DNA from: JAFLCM01 sp964510955 | Lineage (GTDB): Bacteria; Planctomycetota; Phycisphaerae; Phycisphaerales; UBA1924 | DNA: 64,000 nucleotides | Direction: 5' to 3' | Assembly (NCBI GenBank): GCA_964510955.1 | Contig: CAZEDW010000008.1 | Coordinates: forward strand, 48,524 to 112,523 | Shown here: one piece after another, positions 1-8,217 of the stretch | Layout of the letters: every line of letters starts with the position of its first letter | Position numbering within the stretch: position 1 is the stretch's first letter | The notes under the pieces: model-generated | Databases searched by the model: none | Seen by the model: the letters and a program-made list of their open reading frames with translations, nothing else | What the model was told of the DNA's origin: nothing | Program-made: the position numbers and the translations under genes

Positions 1-1
1 G

Positions 2-754
2 GATGAAGCACTGCTCCGCCGGGCCGACGGACACACCGAGCATCTCACGCCGTGGTCCGCGGCCCGGGTCCGCTCTGGTGAACGCGTCGCCGTCGGCGCG
101 TTGCACCGCTCGGCACGCGGGTACCTGGCTGTCGCCGGCGGGATTGACGTGCCGCGGGTCTTGGGCTCCGGCTCCACGCTGCTCGCCGGCGGTTTCGGCG
201 GGCACCACGGCCGCGCGCTCCGCGCGGGCGATTCGCTGTCCCTCGGCGCGCCCGTCGCGGGCCGGATTGCGGCCATGCCCCGCCCCCGCGAGGTCGAGAA
301 GGCGGTTCTGGATTGGAACGCTCCCGGCCCGCTTCGCGCGGTCGATGGTGCGCAGAGCCGACTGTTCTCGCCCGACGCATCCGACGCGTTCTGGGGCGCC
401 TCGTGGCGCGTCGCAACGCAATCCGACCGCGTCGGTGTGCGGCTCGATGGGCCCGCCCGCCGCGACTTGGTCCGCGCTTCCGGGGTCACGGGAGGGCGGA
501 TGCTCAGTGAGGCGATGATGACGGGGGCGGTCCAGGTACCGCCCGACGGCCGCCCCATCGTCCTGGGAGTGGACCACCCAACGACCGGCGGTTACCCGGT
601 GATCGCGTGCGTGGCGAGCGTGGATATCCCGCGCCTGGGGCGCCTCCGCCCCGGCGACGAGCTGCGCTTTGAGCGCGTTACACTCGCGCGCAGTGTGGAG
701 CTGCTGCGCGAGCGGCGGCGAGAGATGGACCGACTGCTGCCCGCAGCACCATGA
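2..754 (+). CDS. pxpC: 5-oxoprolinase subunit C (biotin-dependent carboxyltransferase family), 5'-truncated
   Basis: This is the C-terminal part of a PxpC/KipA-type protein, which with PxpA and PxpB forms the prokaryotic ATP-dependent 5-oxoprolinase that opens 5-oxoproline to glutamate. The frame is open from base 2, so the N-terminus lies outside the window. Visible family features are GYLAVAGGIDVP, the G-rich GGFGGHHGRAL stretch and the C-terminal HPTTGGYPVIA and LRPGDELRF segments. Its stop overlaps the start of the MFS gene (ATGA at 751-754), and pxpA follows about 1.4 kb downstream, which supports a catabolic operon. pxpB is presumably upstream of the window. The family also contains allophanate hydrolase and urea carboxylase domains, but the pxpA neighbour favours 5-oxoprolinase. 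Confidence 0.9.
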   Translation, partial: DEALLRRADGHTEHLTPWSAARVRSGERVAVGALHRSARGYLAVAGGIDVPRVLGSGSTLLAGGFGGHHGRALRAGDSLSLGAPVAGRIAAMPRPREVEKAVLDWNAPGPLRAVDGAQSRLFSPDASDAFWGASWRVATQSDRVGVRLDGPARRDLVRASGVTGGRMLSEAMMTGAVQVPPDGRPIVLGVDHPTTGGYPVIACVASVDIPRLGRLRPGDELRFERVTLARSVELLRERRREMDRLLPAAP

Positions 755-1998
755 ACGCAACGGGACAGAGCCAACCCGACTCGCTGCTCGCAGTCAATGG
801 TGGCGCGTGGCGGGCGCTGCTCGCCGCCGGTGCGGGGTGGATGCTCGACGGCATGGACGTCATGCTCTACGCCCTGGCGCTCGACAGCATCCGCGCCGAG
901 TTCTCGCTCAGTTCGACTCAGGCTGGACTGGCGGCATCGTTCACCTATTTCTTCGCCGCCATCGGGGGCGGGCTGTGCGGGCTCCTGGCCGACCGCTTCG
1001 GGCGTGTCCGGATGCTGACGGTCTCGATCCTGGTCTATTCGGTGTTCACCGCCATGACCGCCACTGCGCACAGCTTCGGTGAGCTGGTGCTCTGGCGGTC
1101 GCTGGTGGGGCTGGGCATGGGCGGGGAATGGTCCGCGGGGGCCGTGCTCGTCGCAGAGACCTGGCCCGCCAGGCACCGCGGAAAGGCCATCGGCCTGATG
1201 CAATCCGGCTTTGCACTGGGATACCTGGCGGCGGCGCTGCTGGCCGGGCTGATCATCCCGCGGTGGGGCTGGCGGCCGCTCTTCGTCGTTGGCATCGTGC
1301 CGGCACTGGTGGCCTGGTGGGTGCGCTGGAGCGTGGACGAGCCGGCGGTGTGGAAGCAGCACGCGCCCGCGAACCGGGGCCTGACCGGCGCGTTGCCCAT
1401 CCTGACCCGCCCGCCGTACCTGGCGAGGGCGTTGCTGGCCACCGGCTCGTGCACGGTCCTGCTCTGCGCGTATTGGGGGTTGTTCACCTGGATGCCGACT
1501 TACTTGGCGCGTCCGATCGAGCAGGGCGGGGCGGGGCTTGGACTGGCAAAGAGCACGGGCTGGATCGTGGCGACGCAGGTGGGGGCGTTCTTTGGCTACG
1601 CCTCGTTCGGGTTCATCGCGGACAGATTCGGGCGCAAGCCGACGTTTCTGACGTTTGTATTGGTGTGCGCCGCCGTGGTACCGGTCTACGGCTGGAACGC
1701 CCGCAGCGAAAACGTGCTGCTGGTGGTGAGCCCGCTGATGGGCTTCTTCGGGCACGGTTACTTCAGCGTCTTCGGCGCGATGCTGGCGGAGCTGTTCCCG
1801 TCGAGCGTGCGCGCCACGGCCCAGGGCGTGTGCTACAACGCCGGACGCGCCGCGAGCGCTCTGGCCCCGTGGAGCATCGGGTACTTCTCCGGCAAGTTCG
1901 GCCTGGGTCCCACGCTCGGCATGACCAGCGTGCTCTACCTCATCGGAGCAGCCCTGATCCTGGGGCTGCCCGAAACGCGCGGGAAGGAGATCGAGTGA
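751..1998 (+). CDS. MFS transporter, possibly for 5-oxoproline or a related acid
   Basis: A 415-residue inner-membrane transporter with about 12 hydrophobic segments. The N-terminal DGMDVMLYAL motif (from about residue 33), the loop LLADRFGRVRML (about 79-90) and the LGMGGEWSAG segment resemble acid:H+ symporters of the major facilitator superfamily. Its start codon overlaps the pxpC stop (ATGA), so the two are translationally coupled, and pxpA lies downstream on the same strand. From that position I infer uptake of 5-oxoproline or a similar organic acid; the substrate cannot be read from sequence. Length and topology are normal for the family. Confidence 0.85.
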   Translation: MNATGQSQPDSLLAVNGGAWRALLAAGAGWMLDGMDVMLYALALDSIRAEFSLSSTQAGLAASFTYFFAAIGGGLCGLLADRFGRVRMLTVSILVYSVFTAMTATAHSFGELVLWRSLVGLGMGGEWSAGAVLVAETWPARHRGKAIGLMQSGFALGYLAAALLAGLIIPRWGWRPLFVVGIVPALVAWWVRWSVDEPAVWKQHAPANRGLTGALPILTRPPYLARALLATGSCTVLLCAYWGLFTWMPTYLARPIEQGGAGLGLAKSTGWIVATQVGAFFGYASFGFIADRFGRKPTFLTFVLVCAAVVPVYGWNARSENVLLVVSPLMGFFGHGYFSVFGAMLAELFPSSVRATAQGVCYNAGRAASALAPWSIGYFSGKFGLGPTLGMTSVLYLIGAALILGLPETRGKEIE

Positions 1999-2174
1999 TC
2001 CCGGCAAGCGGGCCCAGGCGATTCACCGCGCAGATCGCGGAGAGGCCGTCGGGCTATGGGCCTCGGTGCACAAGACCCTCGGCGTGAACACCGATACCTT
2101 TCTCTGGCTCGTCCCAGGTCTCCCTCCGAGCTCTCCGCGACCTCCGCGGTGAATCCCGTCTTCCAGACCGAGCT
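1999..2174. repeat. Imperfect inverted repeat between the MFS gene and pxpA
   Basis: This 176-base gap holds two 25-base arms in inverted orientation, 2020-2044 and 2131-2155, matching at 23 of 25 positions. Each arm reads GATTCACCGCG followed by a TCGCGGAGAG end. The gap has no gene, no clear Shine-Dalgarno sequence before pxpA and no T-run typical of a terminator. It looks like a dispersed palindromic or MITE-like element inserted in the pxp operon, though a regulatory hairpin is also possible. Confidence 0.6.
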
Positions 2175-2969
2175 ATGCCCGACACTGCCCGCACCATCGA
2201 CCTCAACTGCGACCTCGGCGAAGGGCTGGGCGACGACGCCGACCGGATGCTCATGGACATCGTGACGTCGGCCAACATCGCCTGCGGGGGGCACGCAGGC
2301 GACGAGGCCACCATGCGCGCCGCGGTGCGGGCGGCTCTCTCCCGCACCGTTCCCGTCGGCATCGGCGCGCACCCCGGCTATCCGGATCGGGCCCGCTTCG
2401 GCCGCGACGAACTGGCGATGGACGCCGCCGCGCTGGAACACTCGGTGTTCCAACAGGTTTCCTCGCTGCGGCGTGTGGCGGTCGAGCTGGGTGGGACAAT
2501 CGGGCACGTCAAGCCCCACGGGGCGCTGTATCACGCCTGCGCGGCCCGCGAGCCCGTCGCTCGGGCCTTCGGCGCGGCGGTGCTGCACGCGACGCCGGAC
2601 GCTGTGGTCATCGGGCCATTCGCCGGCGCCGCCGGTTGCCTCGAACTGTGGCGCACGATGGGGCTCCGCGCCGTCGCCGAGGCGTTCGCCGACAGGTCGT
2701 ATGAACCCGACGGAACGCTGCGGTCACGTGCGCTCGCGGGCTCGCTGGTGCCGGGCCCCGGCGCGGCCGCCGCGCAGGCCCTGTCCATCGTGCGCGACGC
2801 CCGCGTCCGCGCCGTCGACGGCTCGTGGGTGCTGACACCGGGTATCGAGACCATTTGTGTGCACGGCGACACCCCCGGCGCGGTGGCGATCGCACAGGCG
2901 GTCCGGGACACACTGGAAGCGGCGGGCTGCCGGCTGCGGTCGCTCAGGGCCACGAACTCAATCGCTTGA
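2175..2969 (+). CDS. pxpA: 5-oxoprolinase subunit A (LamB/YcsF family)
   Basis: A 264-residue LamB/YcsF protein, the A subunit of ATP-dependent 5-oxoprolinase. The N-terminus IDLNCDLGEG, the ANIACGGHAGD motif, GAHPGYPDR, HVKPHGALYH and the C-terminal ICVHGDTPGA are all family signatures, and the length is normal (about 250 residues). It completes a pxpC-MFS-pxpA gene set. No good ribosome binding site is visible; the start is placed at the ATG immediately before the conserved N-terminus. The next gene is convergent, with its stop 12 bases away. Confidence 0.93.
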   Translation: MPDTARTIDLNCDLGEGLGDDADRMLMDIVTSANIACGGHAGDEATMRAAVRAALSRTVPVGIGAHPGYPDRARFGRDELAMDAAALEHSVFQQVSSLRRVAVELGGTIGHVKPHGALYHACAAREPVARAFGAAVLHATPDAVVIGPFAGAAGCLELWRTMGLRAVAEAFADRSYEPDGTLRSRALAGSLVPGPGAAAAQALSIVRDARVRAVDGSWVLTPGIETICVHGDTPGAVAIAQAVRDTLEAAGCRLRSLRATNSIA

Positions 2970-2980
2970 GGGCAGGAAGT

Positions 2981-3847
2981 TCAGCCGCCCGCTGCCTTCG
3001 GCGCCGGCGGGAGCCGCTTGAGCCGGTCAAGGTAGGGTCGGAACTCGCTCTCGTGGAAGCCGTACGCCGCCTGGTCATCGGCCTGCTTGGCGTACTTCTT
3101 CCTGACAAACCCCGTGAGGTCCTTGATGCGCGTGTCGGGGAGGGGGTGGGTACTGGTCCACTCCGCCCCGCCGCCCTTGCCGGAGGCCTGCTTCAGGATC
3201 TGCATCACCTCGATCTGGGCCTTGGGGTTGTAGCCCGCGCGGACCATGTACCGCACGCCGAGGTGGTCGGCCTCGGTTTCCTCGCCTCGGTCGAACTTCA
3301 GCGCGTACAGGCCGCCTCCCTGCAGGATGCCGGCCTCGACGTACTGGCCGTACTGCGACCCGGCGGCGGCGCCTCCGATCGCCGCGCCGATCTGAAGCAG
3401 TCCCTGGCGGCCCATGCGCTGGTCAACGTGCTCGGCGGTGACGTGCCCGATCTCGTGCCCCAGGACACCCGCGAGTTGGGCCTCGTTGGTCATCCGCTCC
3501 ATGAGCGCCCGCGACATGAATACCTGCCCTCCGGGCAGGCTGAAGGCGTTGATCACGTCGGAGTTAAGCAAGGTGAACTTCCAGGGAAGGTCGCGGTACT
3601 CCTTCTCGGCGCCCTGGGCGAGCTTCGTGCCGATCCGGGTGACGTAATCGCGGAGCTCCTGGTCGGGCACCTCGCCCCCGTACGCCTTCACCATTTCCGG
3701 CGCGGCGTCCATGCCCAGCTTGATCTCGTCGCTGCGCCCCAGCAGGTTGAGCTGGCGCTTCCCGGTGGCGGCGTTCTTGGTGCACGAAACCATGGCGGCG
3801 GTGCCCGCCAGAACGAGAACGGCGGCGACGTGGCGGCTGAGGCACAT
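2981..3847 (-). CDS. M48 family metalloprotease, predicted lipoprotein
   Basis: A 288-residue zinc metalloprotease of the M48 (Oma1/BepA/LoiP-like) family. It has an N-terminal signal with a lipobox-like AMVSC (Cys22), the catalytic HEIGH motif at 131-135, and EETEAD (about 189-194), which supplies the third zinc ligand. Such enzymes act in periplasmic protein quality control; this one is probably anchored to a membrane through Cys22. The start at 3847 is preceded by AAGGAG with 8 bases of spacing, so the longer open frame reaching 3895 is not used. A TAAGAT -10-like box lies at 3904-3909. Confidence 0.9.
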   Translation of the reverse strand: MCLSRHVAAVLVLAGTAAMVSCTKNAATGKRQLNLLGRSDEIKLGMDAAPEMVKAYGGEVPDQELRDYVTRIGTKLAQGAEKEYRDLPWKFTLLNSDVINAFSLPGGQVFMSRALMERMTNEAQLAGVLGHEIGHVTAEHVDQRMGRQGLLQIGAAIGGAAAGSQYGQYVEAGILQGGGLYALKFDRGEETEADHLGVRYMVRAGYNPKAQIEVMQILKQASGKGGGAEWTSTHPLPDTRIKDLTGFVRKKYAKQADDQAAYGFHESEFRPYLDRLKRLPPAPKAAGG

Positions 3848-3903
3848 GATTGGTTCTCCTTCATCGTTACCCGGCGCGGCGGGGCCCCCGCGCAACGCTC
3901 ATC

Positions 3904-3909
3904 ATCTTA
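3904..3909 (-). promoter_or_regulatory. Candidate -10 box for the M48 protease gene
   Basis: TAAGAT on the minus strand, about 57 bases before the ATG. No recognisable -35 box. Confidence 0.35.
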
Positions 3910-3929
3910 TCCGCGGGCGGCGTGCCGGA

Positions 3930-3935
3930 TAGCAT
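3930..3935 (+). promoter_or_regulatory. Candidate -10 box giving a leaderless ubiE mRNA
   Basis: TAGCAT, followed after 7 bases by an in-frame TTG (3943) that extends the UbiE N-terminus by nine residues. No Shine-Dalgarno sequence is present. Confidence 0.45.
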
Positions 3936-3942
3936 CTCCCCC

Positions 3943-4788
3943 TTGTCGATCACCACGCCGAAACCTCCGATGCCGCCCGACGCCCCCGCATGGAGCACCG
4001 GCGAGCTGACGGCGAACCCGCACGCCAACCCGGACAAGCCCGAGAAGGTGCGGCGCATGTTCGGCGCCATCGCGGCGAGCTACGACCTCAACAACCGGCT
4101 GCACTCGTTCGGGCGCGACGTCGCCTGGCGGAGGCGGGCCGTACGCCTGGCCGGGGTCAGGCCGACCGACGACGTGCTCGACGTCGCATGCGGCACCGGC
4201 GACCTGACGCGGGCCTTCGCCGCGGCCAACCCGCGACGGATCGTGGGCCTTGATTTCACGCCGCAGATGCTGGACATCGCCTGCTCCAAGAGCGGCGTCA
4301 GGCTGGGCCTGCGCTCTGGGGAAGCACCCGAAGCGCGGCGTGCCGCGGCCCCTCGGCGAGGCGAACTCGGCGGGCCAACACCGGAGTACCTTGAGGGCGA
4401 CGCGACCAACCTCCCGTTCCCTGACCGGTCGTTCGACATCGTCGCCATCGCCTTCGGCTTGCGCAACGTTGGCCAGCCGCTGCAGGCGCTGCGCGAGTTC
4501 CGGCGGGTGCTCCGCCCCGGCGGGCGCGTCGTCGTGCTGGAGTTCGGGCGCCCGCGCAACCCCCTGATCGCCTGGTGCAACGACCTGTACACCCGCCGCA
4601 TCATGCCAGTCACCGCCACCATCATCAGCGGCGACCGCAGCGGCGCCTACCGCTACCTGCCCGCCAGCGTGGAATCGTTCATGCCCCCGGAGGAGCTTTC
4701 CGCGGCGATCACCGGGGCCGGGTTCGCCTCCGTCTCGTACACCCCGATGACTTTCGGCGTGTGCCTCTGCCACGTTGGAAGGTGCTGA
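3943..4788 (+). CDS. ubiE/menG: Demethylmenaquinone/ubiquinone biosynthesis C-methyltransferase
   Basis: A class I SAM-dependent methyltransferase that C-methylates the quinone ring in menaquinone or ubiquinone synthesis. Family motifs include RRMFGAIAASYDLNN, the SAM-binding DVACGTGDLT, LPFPDRSFD, AFGLRNV and VLRPGGRVVVLEF. The start is either TTG 3943 (leaderless, see the box at 3930) or ATG 3970; neither has a good Shine-Dalgarno. An Ala/Arg/Gly-rich insertion of roughly 20 residues, rich in small palindromes in the DNA (about 4310-4375), sits between the motif MLDIA and YLEGDA. Whether the product is MenG or UbiE cannot be told from this gene alone. Confidence 0.9.
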   Translation: MSITTPKPPMPPDAPAWSTGELTANPHANPDKPEKVRRMFGAIAASYDLNNRLHSFGRDVAWRRRAVRLAGVRPTDDVLDVACGTGDLTRAFAAANPRRIVGLDFTPQMLDIACSKSGVRLGLRSGEAPEARRAAAPRRGELGGPTPEYLEGDATNLPFPDRSFDIVAIAFGLRNVGQPLQALREFRRVLRPGGRVVVLEFGRPRNPLIAWCNDLYTRRIMPVTATIISGDRSGAYRYLPASVESFMPPEELSAAITGAGFASVSYTPMTFGVCLCHVGRC

Positions 4789-4808
4789 GACGCCTCGGCG
4801 GGCGGGGC

Positions 4809-4814
4809 TATGCT
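4809..4814 (+). promoter_or_regulatory. Candidate -10 box for the gene at 4837
   Basis: TATGCT. It overlaps the in-frame ATG at 4810, which argues that this ATG is promoter rather than start codon. Confidence 0.4.
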
Positions 4815-4836
4815 CCCGCGACACGCGGAGGTGCCT

Positions 4837-5313
4837 GTGTTCGACAAGGATTGGTGGGAACTCGCCAGCTACGTCGTGACGGTGGTCGGCCTGCCGTTCG
4901 CCATCGGCGTGTTCATCTGGGAGCAGCGGCGCGAGCGCCAGAACGAAGAAGAAGAGATCTATCAGAGGCTCAGCGACGAGTACACGTCGTTCATGCGGCT
5001 GGTCCTGGAGAACGCGGACCTCGGGCTCCTGCAGCGGACCCGCGAGCTGCACCCGCTCTCGCCCGAGCAGGAAGAGCGGAAGCTCGGCATCTTCAACATC
5101 CTGATCGCGCTGTTCGAACGGGCGTTCATCCTCGTGTACGAGGACGAAATGCCTCCTCAGACCAGGCGCCTGTGGATGTCGTGGGAGGATTACATGCGCG
5201 ACTGGTGCCGGCGCCCCGACTTCCGCGCCGCATTGCCCGAGCTGCTTAAGGGCGAGGACGAGGCCTTCGCGCGCCACATCGCCCGGATCGCCGAGGAAGA
5301 GCGACAGTCCTAG
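4837..5313 (+). CDS. Small single-span membrane protein of unknown function
   Basis: A 158-residue protein I do not recognise. It has one N-terminal membrane segment (SYVVTVVGLPFAIGVFIW), then a charged, helical cytoplasmic-type region (EQRRERQNEEEEIYQRL) and a Trp-rich stretch LWMSWEDYMRDWCRRPDF. The start is uncertain. GTG 4837 follows GGAGG with a 5-base gap, GTG 4831 and ATG 4810 are in frame, and ATG 4810 lies in a TATGCT -10-like box. It stands alone between ubiE and the SYLF gene. The composition suggests a membrane-tethered helical domain; no function can be assigned. Confidence 0.75.
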   Translation: MFDKDWWELASYVVTVVGLPFAIGVFIWEQRRERQNEEEEIYQRLSDEYTSFMRLVLENADLGLLQRTRELHPLSPEQEERKLGIFNILIALFERAFILVYEDEMPPQTRRLWMSWEDYMRDWCRRPDFRAALPELLKGEDEAFARHIARIAEEERQS

Positions 5314-5401
5314 GCCACCGGCAACCGGCCCCCCGCTGGACCCGCTGGAGTCGTTCCAGCCAAACGCCGGTCGGCGCCCGACCGTGCGTGGCCCCAACCG
5401 G

Positions 5402-5407
5402 TACACT
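5402..5407 (+). promoter_or_regulatory. Candidate -10 box, leaderless start of the SYLF gene
   Basis: TACACT with 6 bases to the ATG at 5414. Confidence 0.5.
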
Positions 5408-5413
5408 GCGGAT

Positions 5414-5971
5414 ATGACCAAAACATCCACCGGCCTCGTCCTGACCGCCCTTGTCGCCGCCGGCGTGACCGCCTGCTCGACGTACCGCGAGTCCGAGGGC
5501 AACCCGTCGGACGACTCCTACTTCGTGTCCCGGAGCGACAGCACCATCCGACGCTTCGAGTCCGGCGACCCTTCCATCAGGAAGTTCCTCAACGAGTCGT
5601 ACGCCTACGCCGTGTTCCCCGAGGTGACCAAGGGGGCCGCGGGGATCGGCGCGGCTCACGGCAAGGGCGGGGTGGTGTACGAGCACGGCGGCCATGTGGG
5701 CTTCGCCGAGCTTGCCCAGATCACCGTCGGCGCCCAACTGGGGGGTCAGAGCTTCAGCGAGATCGTGTTCTTCCAGAACGCCACCGCGTTCTCCGACTTC
5801 AAGATCGGGCGCACCAAGTTCAGCGGCAATGCCTCGGCGGTGCTCGCCAAGTCGGGCAGCGCCGCGGCGGCGGACTACCGGGAAGGGGTCGCCGTCTTCG
5901 TCATGCCCACCTCCGGCGCCATGTTCGAGGCCTCGATCGGCGGGCAGGAGTTCAAGTACCGGGCAAAGTAA
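5414..5971 (+). CDS. SYLF-domain (Ysc84-like) lipoprotein
   Basis: A 185-residue protein with a lipoprotein signal ending in VTAC and a SYLF lipid-binding domain. Recognisable blocks are SYAYAVFPEVTKGAAGIG, GKGGVVYEHG, GFAELAQITVGAQLGGQSF and EIVFFQNATAFSDFK. SYLF domains bind phosphoinositides in eukaryotes; in bacteria they are exported envelope proteins of unclear role. The ATG has no Shine-Dalgarno and follows TACACT by 6 bases, so translation is probably leaderless. The gap before the next gene (5972-6089) holds only a short GC-rich hairpin. Confidence 0.9.
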   Translation: MTKTSTGLVLTALVAAGVTACSTYRESEGNPSDDSYFVSRSDSTIRRFESGDPSIRKFLNESYAYAVFPEVTKGAAGIGAAHGKGGVVYEHGGHVGFAELAQITVGAQLGGQSFSEIVFFQNATAFSDFKIGRTKFSGNASAVLAKSGSAAAADYREGVAVFVMPTSGAMFEASIGGQEFKYRAK

Positions 5972-6089
5972 GGCACGGGCCCGTCCGCCAGCCCGGGCCG
6001 CTTGACCAAAGCCCGCCCAGCGATCAATCTGCCCGCCTCCCCGGCACCGGACGTGCCGCGGTCGGCTTTGGAGATCCGCGAGGTCATCG

Positions 6090-7349
6090 ATGGGGCGAGG
6101 CTCAAGAAACAACGCGTTGGCCGGCGGGCTGCTCCTGGCGGCGATCGTCGCCTCGGTAATCGCCGTGTCGCTTCTGGGCGGCCTGCTTGAAATGGTCGGC
6201 AAGACTTCGCGCACGGTGCGGTTCGCGATCACCGAGGGCGTCACCGGCTTGAAAAAAGGCTCCGAGGTGCGGATGGGCGGGCTGAAGATCGGCTCGGTAG
6301 ATTCCGTCCGCCCCATCCTCGAAAACGGGAGCGTCTCAACCATCGAGGTCAAGATCAAGATCAGCGAAAAGGAGGCGCCGTTGCACCAGGGCGCCGTTGC
6401 ATTCCTCGAAACCGCGCTGCTCGGCTCCGCCAGCAATCTGAACTTCATCAACCTTGGAGACCCCGCCGCACCGGCGCTTACCGAGGCCGACATCATCCCC
6501 GGTCGCCTCGCGCCGCCGGGCTTCCTCGCCGCTGCGGGTTACGGCGATGAGCAGAAACAGAAGGTCCAGACCATCATCGACAGGGCCGAGTCCTTCATCA
6601 CCAAGGCCGACGATTTCGCCGCCAAAGCCAACACCGAAGCCGACGTCTTCAAGCAGAAGCGCGAGGTCTGGTACAGCGACTTCGACGTCATGACCCGCAG
6701 CGGCAAGAAGCTGATGGAGCAGGACGTGCCCGAAATCACGGAGAAGATCAAGGCGGGCGCGACCGACGCGGGCGAGTTTTTGGCCAAAGCCAAGAAGGTC
6801 ATCAACGAGAACGAGGCGTCGATCAACGAGTTCATCGCTCACGCCAGGCAGACCAGCATCGACGCCGAGGCCTTCGGCAAGAAGATCAACGACGGCGCCG
6901 ACTGGTTCAAGGGCACGGTCGAACCGCTCGTCGAGGACCTTCTCTCCAAGGGACGCGACAAGGCCGTCGCGGCGCTGGACAAGGTGAACAGCCTGCTGGG
7001 CGAGCAGACGCCCGTGGTCCGCACCGCCCTGGCCAAGCTGCGCCTCAGCGCCGACCAGCTCGCCGCCACGCTCGCTGAGGTCCGACGATCTCCCTGGCGG
7101 CTCATCTACCGCCCCGACAAGCGCGACCTCGAGTTCGAGCTGCTCTACGATTCCGCCCGCGCGTACGCCCAGGCCGTCTCTGACCTGTCCAGTTCCGCCG
7201 AGGCGCTCAAGGGCCTGTCCGACGGTGGGTCGCTGAAAGCAGGCGACAAGAGCGTTCAAGAGCTTCTGAACAACCTCGACGCCTCCTTCAGGAAGTACGA
7301 GCAGGCCGAATCCGAGTTCCTGCGTCAGGTCCAGGCCAAGAGCAAGTGA
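6090..7349 (+). CDS. MlaD/MCE family protein
   Basis: A 419-residue protein with one N-terminal membrane helix (about 8-30), then an MCE/MlaD domain (about 36-112, including VRFAITEGVTGLKKGSEVRMGGLKIGSV) and a long Ala/Lys/Glu-rich, probably coiled-coil tail. MCE proteins form periplasmic hexameric rings that carry lipids between membranes, usually with MlaE and MlaF. Neither partner is adjacent here, so the gene is orphaned from its transporter in this window. A GAGG sequence 6 bases before the ATG can serve as ribosome binding site. panC begins 7 bases after the stop. Confidence 0.85.
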   Translation: MGRGSRNNALAGGLLLAAIVASVIAVSLLGGLLEMVGKTSRTVRFAITEGVTGLKKGSEVRMGGLKIGSVDSVRPILENGSVSTIEVKIKISEKEAPLHQGAVAFLETALLGSASNLNFINLGDPAAPALTEADIIPGRLAPPGFLAAAGYGDEQKQKVQTIIDRAESFITKADDFAAKANTEADVFKQKREVWYSDFDVMTRSGKKLMEQDVPEITEKIKAGATDAGEFLAKAKKVINENEASINEFIAHARQTSIDAEAFGKKINDGADWFKGTVEPLVEDLLSKGRDKAVAALDKVNSLLGEQTPVVRTALAKLRLSADQLAATLAEVRRSPWRLIYRPDKRDLEFELLYDSARAYAQAVSDLSSSAEALKGLSDGGSLKAGDKSVQELLNNLDASFRKYEQAESEFLRQVQAKSK

Positions 7350-7356
7350 GGCCCGC

Positions 7357-8196
7357 GTGCGCGTTGTCACCCTCGGCAGCGAGCTGCGCCCGTTCCACGC
7401 CGGTGTCTTGGTGCCGACCATGGGCGCCCTGCACGACGGTCACGCGGCCCTGATCCGGCGCGCCGCCAGCCTCGCCGAACCGCGCTCGCTCCCTGTCGTC
7501 GTCACGGTGTTCGTGAACCCCACGCAGTTCATCGACCCGGGCGACCTGGCCCGATACCCGCGCACGCTCGACGCCGACATCGAGGTCTGCCGCGCCGCGG
7601 GCGCCTCGTGCCTGTTCGCCCCTGCGGTTGAAGAGGTCTATCCCGGCGGCGACCGTGCCCTCGCCCGCGTTCCCCCGCTGCCGCCCGCCGCCGCCGAGCC
7701 GGCGCTCGAAGACGCCCACCGTCCCGGCCACTTCGCCGGTGTGTGCCAGGTCTGCCTCCGCTTGTTCGAGCTGACCCGCCCGCTCCAGGCCGTGTTCGGC
7801 GAGAAGGACTGGCAGCAGCTCGCCGTCGTGCGCGCAATGGCCGCCCGTGAGATACCCGACCTCCAGATTGTCCCGCACCCGACGGTTCGCGAGCACGACG
7901 GTCTGGCCATGAGCAGCCGAAACGCGCTGCTTTCCCCGCAGGACAGGCGCCGCGCGCCGGCCATGGCCCGCGCCCTCGTCGAAGCGGGCCGGTTCACAGA
8001 CCCCGGCGAGGCCGAGACGGCGGGACGCCGAGTGCTGCTCGCCACCCGATTGATCCCCGAATACGTCGCGGTCCGCGACGCCCAGTCGCTGGGCCCGGTC
8101 CGGCCCGACCGCCCCGGGCGCGTCCTGGCCGCCGCGCTGTGCGGGAAGGTGCGCCTGATCGACAACGCTCCGTGGCCGGGGTTCTCGCTCGCGTAG
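7357..8196 (+). CDS. panC: Pantothenate synthetase
   Basis: A 279-residue enzyme that joins pantoate and beta-alanine using ATP, the last step of pantothenate synthesis. The nucleotide-binding PTMGALHDGH (HxGH, residues 26-29), FVNPTQF, GEKDWQQL (usually GEKDYQQL), DGLAMSSRN and the closing RLIDN segment are all present. It starts with GTG 7 bases after the MlaD-like gene and is probably co-transcribed with it. panB and panD are not in the window. Confidence 0.95.
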   Translation: MRVVTLGSELRPFHAGVLVPTMGALHDGHAALIRRAASLAEPRSLPVVVTVFVNPTQFIDPGDLARYPRTLDADIEVCRAAGASCLFAPAVEEVYPGGDRALARVPPLPPAAAEPALEDAHRPGHFAGVCQVCLRLFELTRPLQAVFGEKDWQQLAVVRAMAAREIPDLQIVPHPTVREHDGLAMSSRNALLSPQDRRRAPAMARALVEAGRFTDPGEAETAGRRVLLATRLIPEYVAVRDAQSLGPVRPDRPGRVLAAALCGKVRLIDNAPWPGFSLA

Positions 8197-8200
8197 CTCC

Positions 8201-8206
8201 TACACT
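8201..8206 (+). promoter_or_regulatory. Candidate -10 box before the MATE gene
   Basis: TACACT immediately after the panC stop, 11 bases before the TTG at 8218. It would give a very short leader. Confidence 0.4.
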
Positions 8207-8217
8207 CCCGCCCTCGA

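Noticed and set aside
592..2007. Long open frame on the minus strand opposite the MFS gene
   Set aside because: The product is low-complexity His/Arg/Gln/Pro-rich, and the opposite strand encodes clear family motifs. High G+C produces such shadow frames.
4810..4836. ATG 4810 as start of the small membrane protein
   Set aside because: The ATG is part of a TATGCT -10-like hexamer, and the GTG at 4837 has GGAGG 5 bases upstream.
3907..5502. 531-codon minus-strand frame across ubiE and the next genes
   Set aside because: No family motif; it spans three genes with recognisable products on the plus strand.
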